NCBI RefSeq assembly: GCF_013111185.1
Contig: NZ_WVRE01000004.1
Coordinates: forward strand, 1-64,000
Length of the DNA stretch: 64,000 nt
Source: Ruegeria sp. HKCCD7303
GTDB taxonomy: Bacteria > Pseudomonadota > Alphaproteobacteria > Rhodobacterales > Rhodobacteraceae
Direction of reading: 5' to 3'
Of the stretch, positions 17,312-25,847 are shown one piece after another. Made by a program: the position numbers and the translations under genes. Every line of letters begins with the position of its first letter. The first letter of the stretch is position 1. The notes under the pieces were generated by a model. It saw only the letters and a program-made list of their open reading frames with translations. It did no database searches and was not told the DNA's origin.

Positions 17312-18292
17312 CTACGCCGCGTTCTGATGATGCAGCAAGCGGCGTTTCTGGATTGTCTGGTGTTTGATTTCCTTTCTGCGTCTGAGGATTGTTTCGGCTC
17401 GACCGAAATAGACATCGGCGGGTGTCAGATTGCTGATGCTCTCGTGGTATCGGTTGTGGTTGTAGTGATCGATGAAGTTGCCGATGGCCTGTTCGAGCGC
17501 TCCTGGCAGATAGTAGTTTTCCAGCAGGACACGGTTCTTCATCGTCTGATGCCATCGCTCAATTTTGCCCTGGGTCTGCGGATGGTTGGGCGCTCCCCGA
17601 ACATGATCCATACCCTGCTCATCCAGCCATTTCGCCAACTCGCCAGAGATGTAACTGCTGCCGTTGTCGCTGAGCAGCCGGGGCTTGTGGGCAACGGTGA
17701 CACTGTCACAACCTGATGCAGCCAAAGCGTCTTCCAGCGTTCCTGTGACATCGTCAGCTTTCATCGTGGTGCAAAGGCGCCAAGAGACAACGTAACGGCT
17801 GTAATCATCCAGGATCGTAGACAGATAGAACCAGCCCCAACCAATGACTTTGAGATAGGTGAAGTCGGTCTGCCAAAGCTGGTTCGGCCGCACAGTCTTC
17901 TCATGGAATTCATCCGCCGCTTTGATGGTGATGCAGGCTGGGCTGGTGATCAGATCCTGTGCCTTCAGAAGCCTGTAAACACTGGCCTCAGAAACGAAGT
18001 AGCGCCTGGTGTCGGTGAACCGCACCGCAAGCTCGCGGGGCGATAACTCGGGTTCTTCCAGAGCCAGTTCCAAGATCTGCTTGCGCACCTTGTCGGGGAT
18101 GCGGTTCCAAACCCTGCCTGGCCGGGAATGGCGATCCTCAAGCCCGGCCTCGCCGAAAGACAGATACCTGTCGTACCAGCGGTAGAAGGTCGTTCTGGGA
18201 ATGCCGAGTTTTTCCAGTGTGCGTTTGATCGGCAGGTGCGAACCGTCAACCAGCCGGATGATCTCAAGCTTTTCGGATGCGGGATATCTCAT
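17312..18292 (-). CDS. IS3-family transposase OrfB (DDE integrase domain)
   Basis: The 326-aa protein has an N-terminal helix-turn-helix region (IPRTTFYRWYDRYLSFG) and an rve integrase core. The catalytic triad is Asp143 (WQTDFTYLKV), Asp209 (LLSDNGSSYIS) and Glu245 (GKIERWHQTMK), giving the DD(35)E spacing expected for IS3. The frame is intact, so the element may still be able to move if expressed. ATGA overlap with OrfA indicates coupled translation or frameshift production of a fusion transposase. Confidence 0.9.
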   Translation of the reverse strand: MRYPASEKLEIIRLVDGSHLPIKRTLEKLGIPRTTFYRWYDRYLSFGEAGLEDRHSRPGRVWNRIPDKVRKQILELALEEPELSPRELAVRFTDTRRYFVSEASVYRLLKAQDLITSPACITIKAADEFHEKTVRPNQLWQTDFTYLKVIGWGWFYLSTILDDYSRYVVSWRLCTTMKADDVTGTLEDALAASGCDSVTVAHKPRLLSDNGSSYISGELAKWLDEQGMDHVRGAPNHPQTQGKIERWHQTMKNRVLLENYYLPGALEQAIGNFIDHYNHNRYHESISNLTPADVYFGRAETILRRRKEIKHQTIQKRRLLHHQNAA

Positions 18293-18711
18293 TCGTCGTC
18301 TCCCCCATCCTCGAACATGCTTTTTTTGAGCAGCCGGTTCTCAAGGGTCAGGTCGGCGACTACCTCTTTCAGCGCCGACGATTCCGCTCTCAAATTTTTC
18401 ACCTCAGAGCTGGTAGCCTGGCGTGCGGTATCGCCAGCCAACCGCTTCTTACCGGCCTCAAGGAACTCTTTCGACCAGCTATAATACAGGCTCGTAGCTA
18501 TTCCTTCACGGCGACACAGCTCCGCTACGCTGTCTTCACCACGAAGCCCATCCAACACAATACGGATCTTCTCCTCTGCCGAATGCTGGCGCCGTGTCTT
18601 CCTGCGGATGTCTTTGACAACTCTCTCTGCTGACGCTTTCTGTTTCCCGGACTTCATTCTCATCTCCACTCTCTGATGGTTACGATGAGCCTGAAATCCT
18701 CCGCTACGCAA
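18289..18711 (-). CDS. IS3-family transposase OrfA
   Basis: The product is up to 140 aa. The core from about residue 35 (RRKTRRQHSAEEKIRIVLDG) is an IS3 OrfA helix-turn-helix (VAELCRREGIATSLYYSWSKEF), followed by a coiled-coil leucine zipper (LRAESSALKEVVADLTLENRLLKKSM). It binds the IS ends and multimerises. The true start may be the Met at about residue 18-20 (MRMKSGKQKAS). It ends inside the OrfB start (4-bp overlap). Confidence 0.85.
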   Translation of the reverse strand: MRSGGFQAHRNHQRVEMRMKSGKQKASAERVVKDIRRKTRRQHSAEEKIRIVLDGLRGEDSVAELCRREGIATSLYYSWSKEFLEAGKKRLAGDTARQATSSEVKNLRAESSALKEVVADLTLENRLLKKSMFEDGGDDE

Positions 18712-18758
18712 TCAAACTAGTCTGTTCCATGGGTGCTGACAGCAGACACACTCCGACT

Positions 18759-19079
18759 ATGAGGCGATTGCATGCCGCTTCGGGCGAGGTTCTACAGCAG
18801 GAACTGGCAGAGATAATTGCCGAGAAAGGGGTGTTTGCAGTTCCGCAGGGAGAGTTGCGTCGCATTTTTGCTGATACGCTGAAGGCCAACCCGAACAGAA
18901 TTACTCACTTCATGAACGAATTGGGTTGGATACCCGACAGGGTTAAGTGGGGTGGTGTCGACTATGCCCGTGCTCTGTGGGTTCATCCTGACTATCGAGT
19001 GTCCAATGGTCGTGTGCTTGGACCAAACGGCTATGACCAATCTGTTGAGCCTGGAGAAGATGAGGTGGAGATCATCTGA
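18759..19079 (+). CDS. Phage-type hypothetical protein, possibly 5'-truncated
   Basis: About 106 residues from the first Met outside the IS end. An open frame also runs back into the IS terminus, so the natural N-terminus may have been removed. The sequence LRRIFADTLKANPNRITHFMNELGWIP looks like a winged-helix segment, and GGVDYARALWVHPDYRVSNG resembles C-terminal tails of phage replication or VapE-like proteins. It is coupled to the HNH gene by a TGATG overlap. Family uncertain. Confidence 0.45.
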   Translation: MRRLHAASGEVLQQELAEIIAEKGVFAVPQGELRRIFADTLKANPNRITHFMNELGWIPDRVKWGGVDYARALWVHPDYRVSNGRVLGPNGYDQSVEPGEDEVEII

Positions 19080-19453
19080 TGCGAACTCCATACTTCCGTG
19101 AACGAAGCCAATTGCAGGCTTGGTACGAAAACCTAATCGCCAACCATCACCAAGAAGCCAGTCAAAAAGTAGAGGAATTACTGAATGAAACTGAACAAGA
19201 TGAGAACGGCTGCTGGGTCACGCCAACAGTTGAACCGAGAAAGCTACGACTCCGGGGGGAGCAAGACCGAGCTTACAGGTTCGTTTATTGCATCACCCAC
19301 CGGCTTGCCGCCACCCGCGATCAGGTAATCCGCCACCGTTGCCATAACCGTCGCTGTATCAATCCCCGCCATCTGACCATCGGCGACCGGCGAGATAACC
19401 TTCAGGATGAGCGTGATCGGCAGGCGAATGGTGTCGATTGGGGTCTGCTTTAG
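19079..19453 (+). CDS. HNH-type endonuclease-like phage protein
   Basis: The 124-aa protein's C-terminal half (VIRHRCHNRRCINPRHLTIG, then DRRDNLQDERDR) matches the HNH fold of small phage endonucleases, with Cys and His residues for zinc and metal binding (CHNRRCINPRHL). The N-terminal half is helical and charged. Its start overlaps the previous stop (TGATG). HNH proteins often sit beside terminase genes and help DNA packaging; the terminase here is 2.4 kb downstream on the same strand, which fits. Confidence 0.65.
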   Translation: MRTPYFRERSQLQAWYENLIANHHQEASQKVEELLNETEQDENGCWVTPTVEPRKLRLRGEQDRAYRFVYCITHRLAATRDQVIRHRCHNRRCINPRHLTIGDRRDNLQDERDRQANGVDWGLL

Positions 19454-20072
19454 CCCTGTGGCTATGCAAAACTCTCGGGTCAAAACACGCTAACCCGCTC
19501 CTCCCGTAAAGTGGGAGGGGCACCCCCGCAGAACCCGTTATAGTTGTTAACGGGTGGTTCGGGTGACTGGGGCATAAACGGGGGCATTTCTCTGGTATCG
19601 GTGACCCAAGCGCCTGTCGTTGTTCCATGTTCTGATGAGATGGCTGTGCTCGCAGTCTCCAGCTATCCAGTCTCGCGATTTCCCTGAGAACAGGGAAATT
19701 AACAGGGAAATTTCGAAAGCACATTCCTACGTCGGGGCAGGGGGTATTCTCTTGTACCAGAGCACTGTGTTCCGAATTGCGACCTCACCGCTTCATCGGC
19801 CGAATTCCTGTCTACTAGAACGCTCAAGGCACCGCTTTAGTCAACTCGAAAGAGAACGAGACTTGAGGACCTTCGCTGCGTTTGTCAACCAAATCGGGTT
19901 TCAAAATTGACTTGCGCCACCACATTTAGTATCGAACCTACGTGGCGGGATGCCCGGCCGAGGATTCGGTGTCTCGTTAAAACTGTGATGGACGACCTTT
20001 TTGGTATTCCCGTCTCGGCCTGGTCGACGCCCCATCGCGACTTTCCTGAAACTGGATTTCAAGGAGGGCGTG
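19454..20072. other. Non-coding stretch in the phage region
   Basis: No gene can be supported with confidence. A 35-codon frame on the minus strand (19587 down to 19480) lacks a good ribosome binding site. The last 13 bases before 20073 hold a strong AAGGAGGG site for the methylase gene. Confidence 0.45.
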
Positions 20073-21497
20073 ATGACGACCTATCCAAAGCCGGCGAGTC
20101 CGGAGCATTCAATCGCTAAGAAAAACGATCTGCTGCCCGAGTTGAGTATTGAAACCGTTGCGATCAACGATTTGCAGCAGGCAAAACGCAACGTTCGAAA
20201 ACAGAGTAATCGGCAGATAGCCAAGTGCCGAGCGTCGATCAAGCGATATGGCTTGAATCGACCGATTTTGATTACAGCGGACAACGAAATCATCGACGGT
20301 CACGCGATCGTCGAAGCGGCCCGTCAACTGGGGCTGACGGACCTCCCGTGTATTCGAGTGGCGGATCTCACCGACTTAGAAGTTCGAGGCCTGAGAATTG
20401 CCCTGAACCAGATACAAACAACCGGCGAGTTTGACCTGCCCAAGCTGACTCTCGAACTGGCCTGCCAGCTCGAGTTCAACACGGATCTGACGGACCTTGG
20501 ATTTGAACCGCCAGAACTTGATGGGCTGTTTGAGACGCTGCCTGAAGAGGGGAGCGATCCAGACCTCGCTGATCAGATCGCTTCCTCGATTCATTCTGCG
20601 TCCTCTGTCACTCAGGTCAATGATGTATGGCGGGCCGGAACGCACCTCATTGCGTGCGCCGATATGCGAAACACTGAACTTTTGTCGGAGCTGCTTGATG
20701 GAAAGGTGACCGACATCGTCTTTGCGGACCCTCCTTACAACACGAAGGTCAACGGTCACATCCGCGTCGGCAACTCAGGATTTGATGAATTTGCCGAAGC
20801 GTCAGGAGAGATGTCGATCGAAGAATTCATCCTGTTTCTGATTGCCTTTCTGAAGAGCGTGTTGTCCAGGCTGAAACCCGGTGGCTTGATATACTGTTGC
20901 ATGGACTGGCGGCACGAGTGGGAACTCCACCAGGCGATCCAGGCGACGGGTCTCGAGCTGCTGAACAAATGCATTTGGGTGAAGCCAAATGGCGGGATGG
21001 GTTCGTTCTATCGCTCACGTTACGAAACGGTGTTTGTACTGAAGCAGCCTGGCGCTCCGCACACCAACAACGTTCAATTAGGTTCAAACGGTCGATATCG
21101 AACAAATGTCTGGGAATATGCTGGCGCCACAGGCGGTGGGGCGGATGAAGCAGACGACTTCACGTTGCATCCCACCGTCAAACCGGTTCGCCTCGTACAG
21201 GATGCCATCCTCGACGCGTCGGCCGTTGGGCAAATTGTTCTGGATCCATTTTTGGGGAGCGGGACAACGCTTCTGGCCGCAGAACGAACCAAACGTGTCT
21301 GTATTGGGTTGGAGATCTCGGCTGCTTACGTGGACGTAGCGATCCGCCGTTGGCAAGGGCTGACCGGCAACCAGGCAACTCTTCTAAAAACCGGCCAAAC
21401 CTTTGCTGAGAGGGCCGCAGAACTTGCGGCCGAGACCGATAAGAGCGCCGAACCAATACCTCTGGAAAACGATACTGGAACGGAGGAACAGTTCTGA
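20073..21497 (+). CDS. ParB-domain/DNA methyltransferase fusion (phage type)
   Basis: The 474-aa protein starts at ATG 20073, set by AAGGAGGG just upstream. Residues 25-115 form a ParB/Srx-like domain (RQIAKCRASIKRYGLNRPIL, IIDGHAIVEAARQLG). Residues 185-440 form an N6/N4 DNA methyltransferase with DPPY at about 219-222 and the SAM motif LDPFLGSGTTLLAAE near 390. The DPPY-before-FxGxG order defines the beta class. Such phage methylases protect DNA from host restriction or regulate packaging. No cognate restriction enzyme is visible. Coupled to the next gene (1-bp overlap). Recognition site unknown. Confidence 0.8.
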   Translation: MTTYPKPASPEHSIAKKNDLLPELSIETVAINDLQQAKRNVRKQSNRQIAKCRASIKRYGLNRPILITADNEIIDGHAIVEAARQLGLTDLPCIRVADLTDLEVRGLRIALNQIQTTGEFDLPKLTLELACQLEFNTDLTDLGFEPPELDGLFETLPEEGSDPDLADQIASSIHSASSVTQVNDVWRAGTHLIACADMRNTELLSELLDGKVTDIVFADPPYNTKVNGHIRVGNSGFDEFAEASGEMSIEEFILFLIAFLKSVLSRLKPGGLIYCCMDWRHEWELHQAIQATGLELLNKCIWVKPNGGMGSFYRSRYETVFVLKQPGAPHTNNVQLGSNGRYRTNVWEYAGATGGGADEADDFTLHPTVKPVRLVQDAILDASAVGQIVLDPFLGSGTTLLAAERTKRVCIGLEISAAYVDVAIRRWQGLTGNQATLLKTGQTFAERAAELAAETDKSAEPIPLENDTGTEEQF

Positions 21498-21919
21498 TGA
21501 CCAACGACAAGAACCGTTCCAACATTGGGTATGGCAACCCTCCAGATGCCCATAAGTTCAAGCCCGGTCAGAGTGGCAATCCTGGCGGGCGACCAAAGGG
21601 CTCAAAATCATGGAAAACCGTCATTGAGGCTGAGCTCAGCACGGAGATTGGCCTGAAGGAACAGGGCGTCGAATTGAAAGTTACCAAAATGGAGGCTTTC
21701 GCTAAACGCCTCGTGTCGGACGCCCTGGCAGGAAATCCCAAGGCTTTGGGCGAATTGCTCCGGCAGCTCAATAAGTACTTTGGCGATGTGACACCAGTCG
21801 AAGCAAAGGATTTGCCCGCCAGTGAAGCAGATGTGCGTCTGCTTCTCAAATACGCTGAGAAAGCAATAAAGACCAAGGTTCAAAACGGAGAGTCCGATGA
21901 CCAATCCAACAAATTCTGA
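21497..21919 (+). CDS. DUF5681-domain protein (probable terminase partner)
   Basis: The 140-aa protein begins with the DUF5681 signature FKPGQSGNPGGRPKGSKSW. A helical region (VTKMEAFAKRLVSDALAGNP, ALGELLRQLNKYFG) follows. DUF5681 proteins almost always lie immediately before a large terminase gene in alphaproteobacterial prophages and may act as small terminase subunits. Here the gene overlaps the terminase start by 23 bp. Confidence 0.8.
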   Translation: MTNDKNRSNIGYGNPPDAHKFKPGQSGNPGGRPKGSKSWKTVIEAELSTEIGLKEQGVELKVTKMEAFAKRLVSDALAGNPKALGELLRQLNKYFGDVTPVEAKDLPASEADVRLLLKYAEKAIKTKVQNGESDDQSNKF

Positions 21920-23336
21920 AGTCTACGCTCTTCTACGGTTAAGTTTTGTGGCCTTCGTAGAGAAGGTTTTTAGGACCTTGCTTAACGGACGGGAGATGCA
22001 AGACAACTGGCACATCCAAGCGATTTGTCATGCGCTCGGGCAAGTCCAAAAGGGAACCGAAAAACGTGTTATGATCAACATTCCTCCGCGGAGTCTGAAG
22101 TCGATCATCGTTTCCGTGGCATGGCCCGCCTTCTTGCTTGGGCACAATCCAGGACTGCAAATCTTTGTTGTTTCGCACAATCTCGATCTGGCGATCGGTC
22201 TTTCCAACAAATTCCGACAGATCGTGAATGCCGACTGGTACAAGGCCGCGTTCCCGACAATGTCTGGGGCACCACAAAAAGACAACGAGCGGATCTTCTT
22301 GACTGACGCTGGAGGCTTCAGAGAAGCCATTTCAGTCAACGGGGCTGTTATTGGGAAAGGAGCAGATATTTGCATTATGGACGACTTACTGGACGCATCG
22401 GAGGTTGCGACCGAAAACGGCTGTGCAAAGGTCAATAATTGGATCGATACTTCACTGTCCACGCGACTGAATGATCCGGCAAGCAGCGCAATGGTTCTTG
22501 TGATGCAGCGGCTGGCTATAAATGATCCGGCCGCACACCTACAAACCCAGGAAGATTGGAACTGTGTCACCCTGCCGGCAATCGCCGAGGAGGACCAAAT
22601 TGTTCCCATCAGCGATGTCGAAGAATATCACTTCAACAAGGGCGAGCTTCTGGATGCGGCGCGGTTGCCAATGGATACCCTTGACGTTCAGAGGGCTAAG
22701 CTGGGTACGGCAAATTTCCTTGCTCAGTATCAACAACGCCCTGTTCCCCCGGGTGGCGGCGAGATCGATATAAGCCTCTTCCAGCGCTACAAAACCCTGC
22801 CAAAACTATATGATGTTCGGTTCCTGAGTGTTGACGCAGCTTCAAGCTGCCGGTCAGGGTCATACAGTGTCATTCAGGTCTGGCAAATGACGAACGGAAA
22901 CGTCTATCTGGCGGACAATCAACGTGGATATTGGACCTTTCCGCAATTGACGAAACGTGTGGTTGATACTCAGACCCTTTGGAAAGCTAACTTCGTAGCG
23001 ATAGAGCGTGCCAGCTCTGGTCTGGCCCTTATTGATGTCCTTTGGGAGCATTACCCTGACAATATTCGGCGTACTTTAGTGCAGGGGCTCAAACATAAAG
23101 GTTTGTCGAAGGAAGACCGGGCTGGCAAAGCCATGGTCCTCGTGGAACAAGGCTTGGTTCACATACCCCTTGAAACGCTCTGGCTAAATGATCTTTTAGC
23201 CGAGTTTAGCGCATTTCCTGCAGGGTCAAAAGATGATCAGGTGGACGCTTTCTCACACGCCATTGAATTTTTTCGCAAGCTGCTCGTGAGCCGCTTCAAC
23301 CCGGAATACAGGGGGCGAGGGCGTGTTTTGAAATAG
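21897..23336 (+). CDS. Phage terminase large subunit
   Basis: The 479-aa protein has an N-terminal packaging ATPase with a Walker A-like MINIPPRSLKSIIVSVAWPA and a Walker B ICIMDDLLD. A C-terminal RNaseH-like nuclease has FLSVDAAS as first metal Asp and KDDQVDAFSHAI near the last. Length is normal for the family. It ends an unbroken three-gene packaging cassette, but no portal, capsid or tail gene follows. The prophage is therefore a remnant or satellite. Confidence 0.85.
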   Translation: MTNPTNSEVYALLRLSFVAFVEKVFRTLLNGREMQDNWHIQAICHALGQVQKGTEKRVMINIPPRSLKSIIVSVAWPAFLLGHNPGLQIFVVSHNLDLAIGLSNKFRQIVNADWYKAAFPTMSGAPQKDNERIFLTDAGGFREAISVNGAVIGKGADICIMDDLLDASEVATENGCAKVNNWIDTSLSTRLNDPASSAMVLVMQRLAINDPAAHLQTQEDWNCVTLPAIAEEDQIVPISDVEEYHFNKGELLDAARLPMDTLDVQRAKLGTANFLAQYQQRPVPPGGGEIDISLFQRYKTLPKLYDVRFLSVDAASSCRSGSYSVIQVWQMTNGNVYLADNQRGYWTFPQLTKRVVDTQTLWKANFVAIERASSGLALIDVLWEHYPDNIRRTLVQGLKHKGLSKEDRAGKAMVLVEQGLVHIPLETLWLNDLLAEFSAFPAGSKDDQVDAFSHAIEFFRKLLVSRFNPEYRGRGRVLK

Positions 23337-23450
23337 TGGTGATCTGTTCTTCTCGTGTGAAAACGAGCCTGGATACATGCTAGGCGTCAGAGGTCACGTT
23401 GACCGCTGAACGACAAAGGCAGCGTTTCTGAAAAGCGAAGGAGGGTGCAA

Positions 23451-23618
23451 ATGGAAATCTCGTCGGAAGATCGCGAAAGGTTGCAGGCTCTGGCTGCATT
23501 TCTTCCAGTTGTTGAAGCTGAAAATTTTACCGCCGGAGAAATGGTGGTCCCTGCAGACACGCCCGACGGTGTCTCGCGATTTCCATACGCCGTACCCGAA
23601 GCAGAAGGAGAAGCAGTC
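23451..23618 (+). pseudogene. Possible DUF6508-like fragment
   Basis: About 56 codons (RERLQALAAFLPVVEAENFT, then PDGVSRFPYAVPEAEGEA) look like the beginning of a DUF6508-type protein, with a GGAGGG site before the ATG. The frame then runs directly into the IS110 transposase start. The rest of the gene is absent, consistent with disruption by the IS. The family match is by eye and weak. Confidence 0.35.
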
Positions 23619-24017
23619 ATGAGCACACCTAAAGCCGAAGACCTTTCTGACCTGTCGGTGATTGGCGTCGACATCGGCAAGGACGTCTTTCATTTGGTTG
23701 GGTTCGATGCGGAGGGCACTCTGGTCCTGCGACGAAGGATCAAGCGTCTGGCGCTGAACGCCACCTTTGAAGCCTTGCCGAGATGCGTGATCGGGATGGA
23801 GGCGTGTCTCAGCGCGCATTTTGTCAGCCGAACGTTGCGAGGTTTGGGATTTGAACCGCGGATCATCCCGGCGATCTACGTGAGACCGTTCATCAAGGGG
23901 CAGAAGAATGACTACAACGACGTCGAAGCGATTGCCGAGGCCACGCTGCGACCGAACCTGAAGACGGTGACGGAGAAGAGCCAGGATCTCCGTCGACTGC
24001 AAAGCGGACAAAGCTGA
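23619..24017 (+). pseudogene. IS110-family transposase, N-terminal fragment
   Basis: 132 codons show the RuvC-like DEDD domain of IS110 transposases: VIGVDIGKDVFHLVGFD (first Asp), CVIGMEACLSAHFVSRTLR (Glu), and KNDYNDVEAIAEATLRP (paired Asp). Complete enzymes have 300-400 residues and a C-terminal transposase_20 domain with an active Ser, which is absent. The break occurs in QDLRRLQ, where the sequence changes to AAAGCGGACAAAGCTG, a tail motif of the dispersed repeat. Confidence 0.75.
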
Positions 24018-24094
24018 CCTTTTCAGCGCTTACTTCGATGCGAGGTTTCGGAAAATGATTGCGCAACGCAACAACAATGCCCGGACCTTGTACT

Positions 24095-24904
24095 TTACCA
24101 ATCTGGAAAACGTGTCGTGACGTAGCTGGGGAGCCAGACTGAAAACAGCCGTTTCAGAGTGGATCTTAGTACAATGCCCACTGTTATTTTCGCGGGGCTT
24201 CCATCCATTGGAGAGTAGCCAATCGCTTGCCGTGTTTCGGTGATATTCCAGCGCATCCCCGGGTTATCTGACATTAGGTTCAGGACTGCGAAGGAAATAT
24301 CCTTGGCATCTATTGCGGCGCGCATTCCGTTTAGAAAGTCCCGATCACTCAACCACATTTCCTGGCCCCACCGGCCCATCGCCATATGTGTGCCGGGTTG
24401 GTTGTCGTGAGTCCATTGTGTCCAGCCGATGCGCAAGCAGATGATCGACAGTCCGTGATGCTCAGCAAAGTAGGCCCCTGTCCGTTCACAGAACAGCTTT
24501 GACATGCCGTAGGCGTTTACTGGTCCTGGTGGTGTCGTGCTTTTAAGCACATCATGCGTGAACCTTTTGTCGCCGTGGACCCAGTTGGAACTGGCAAGTA
24601 CTACTCGTCTGACGCCCATGGCCGCCGCATGGTGATAGAGGGAAAGCGTTGCATCCATATTGTGTTTGATCGCGGAGGCCCAAGTGGCGGAGGGCTCTCG
24701 GTCTCCGGCAAGATGCACGATAACGTCGACTCCCTTTAGCAAACTGACCCAACTGCTGTCTTCGGACAGGTCTGCTGTGTGAATGTCGGGATGATCAACG
24801 GGACGGATGTCGATGCCAGAGACGGTGTAATCGGTGTCGCTTTCTAGCGCGTTGAAGAGTTTGCGTCCGAGATGCCCGCCTGCGCCTGTAATCAAGACAT
24901 GCAT
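24095..24904 (-). CDS. NAD-dependent epimerase/dehydratase, uronate-dehydrogenase-like
   Basis: The 269-aa extended SDR has the Rossmann motif ITGAGGHLGRKL, DIRPVDHPDIHTADL and the catalytic pair YGMSK (Tyr-X3-Lys), with Ser in LASSNWVHG. It resembles bacterial uronate dehydrogenases, which oxidise hexuronates to aldarolactones, and related sugar-nucleotide epimerases. It is last in a leftward operon behind an ABC importer and a mutarotase-like gene (13-bp overlap), so a sugar or uronate substrate is likely. The last 25 residues (RLFSVWLPSYVTTRFPDW) are atypical. Confidence 0.7.
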   Translation of the reverse strand: MHVLITGAGGHLGRKLFNALESDTDYTVSGIDIRPVDHPDIHTADLSEDSSWVSLLKGVDVIVHLAGDREPSATWASAIKHNMDATLSLYHHAAAMGVRRVVLASSNWVHGDKRFTHDVLKSTTPPGPVNAYGMSKLFCERTGAYFAEHHGLSIICLRIGWTQWTHDNQPGTHMAMGRWGQEMWLSDRDFLNGMRAAIDAKDISFAVLNLMSDNPGMRWNITETRQAIGYSPMDGSPAKITVGIVLRSTLKRLFSVWLPSYVTTRFPDW

Positions 24905-25794
24905 GACAGGAACTCCTTGTTGTTTGTGAGCCCCAATGGCATTTGGGTTGCATCTTCATCCGTCAAGACGCGGAACGTCTGCCGAAAACTCAGCGTTTCA
25001 TTCGGTGCGAGCTTGCGTGCCGGGGAGTGCCACTCCGCTTCGCAATAGGCGTAGTCGGCTGAATTAAAGACCTCAAACGGATAGTCGTGTGCAAATTGAT
25101 CGCCCTTTTGAGGTTCTGGTACCGAGCACATTAGCAACGGGGCATCAGCGCCGCACCGTATCAATGTACGACCGTTGGGGTTCGGTAGCCCGACCTTGAA
25201 TTCCTGCTGTCTGTTGCAATCCAAGACAATGCCATTGCCGTGCGTAGTTATCATCCCTTCGGCAGAGCCAAAAATAGGATAAAATGCAGGGTCTTCCAAT
25301 TCGACACCGACCTTGGTGGGGGTGTTAAGCATCATGACTGACCAAATGCCGGTCAGGCGCGAGGAGGTCCCATGGTTGACCACGATGTGTTCTATTTCCC
25401 AGCTTTCCGCGGAGGTCAGCGTGATGCGGCGCGACACTGACAATTGCGAGGTCGGGCATAATGCGCTGGTCATTTCGATACGAGTGCTGCTTCTTGAAGT
25501 GATCTGGTAAGAGCCGCTGTCCAACACGGGAAACGGAGCGCCGTTTACCCATGATGCATCCGGGGCGATCCAAGTCTTCTCGCCGCCCCAGAGCGGAAAA
25601 CCAAATTGTGGAGAGCGTGTGGGCAGATCAGTAAGCTGGGTACTATCGACATCCAAACCGTTGAGATCCGCGTTTTGAAATAGGAGGGAGCGCCCTTGGA
25701 AGTTTACATCCCATAGGCGGCCCCCGATGCCGGGCAGGAGTGTCAGTTGCAGATCATTTTGCTGCAGGTGAAGAACGCTCCATCTGTCCGACAT
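24892..25794 (-). CDS. Aldose-1-epimerase-like (mutarotase-fold) protein
   Basis: The 300-aa beta-rich protein of the galactose-mutarotase superfamily has LTLLPGIGGRLWDVNFQGRS near the N-terminus, GFPLWGGEKTWIAP, and EIEHIVVNHGTSSRLTGIWS. These proteins interconvert sugar anomers or bind sugars. No signal peptide is visible, so it should act in the cytosol on the sugar brought in by the adjacent transporter. It sits between the solute-binding gene and the uronate-dehydrogenase-like gene. Confidence 0.65.
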   Translation of the reverse strand: MSDRWSVLHLQQNDLQLTLLPGIGGRLWDVNFQGRSLLFQNADLNGLDVDSTQLTDLPTRSPQFGFPLWGGEKTWIAPDASWVNGAPFPVLDSGSYQITSRSSTRIEMTSALCPTSQLSVSRRITLTSAESWEIEHIVVNHGTSSRLTGIWSVMMLNTPTKVGVELEDPAFYPIFGSAEGMITTHGNGIVLDCNRQQEFKVGLPNPNGRTLIRCGADAPLLMCSVPEPQKGDQFAHDYPFEVFNSADYAYCEAEWHSPARKLAPNETLSFRQTFRVLTDEDATQMPLGLTNNKEFLSCMS

Positions 25795-25814
25795 GTAACC
25801 CCCTCCTATCGGTT

Positions 25815-25840
25815 TCCCGGCGCGGTAGAATGCACCGGGA
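25815..25840 (-). promoter_or_regulatory. Intercistronic hairpin after solute-binding gene
   Basis: TCCCGG and CCGGGA form a 6-bp stem with a 14-base loop in the 53-bp gap below the solute-binding gene. Such hairpins protect the upstream mRNA and raise binding-protein levels relative to the rest of the operon. No T-tract follows. Confidence 0.35.
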
Positions 25841-25847
25841 CAATCGC

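Larger units (their letters stand above)
17239..18748 (-). mobile_element. IS3-family insertion sequence
   Basis: About 1.5 kb with two overlapping transposase genes. Imperfect terminal inverted repeats contain TGGAACAG-N5-TTTGATTG at both ends (17258-17278 and, inverted, 18709-18729). TGTC lies 20 bases further out on both sides, and the outer left position coincides with the loss of primase similarity. No target-site duplication is evident (GAG versus CAC next to the ends). The flanking genes do not belong together, so a deletion or recombination after insertion is likely. Confidence 0.75.

Noticed and set aside
19480..19587. 35-codon minus-strand frame in the phage region
   Set aside because: Too short and without a convincing ribosome binding site; mentioned only in the gap entry.
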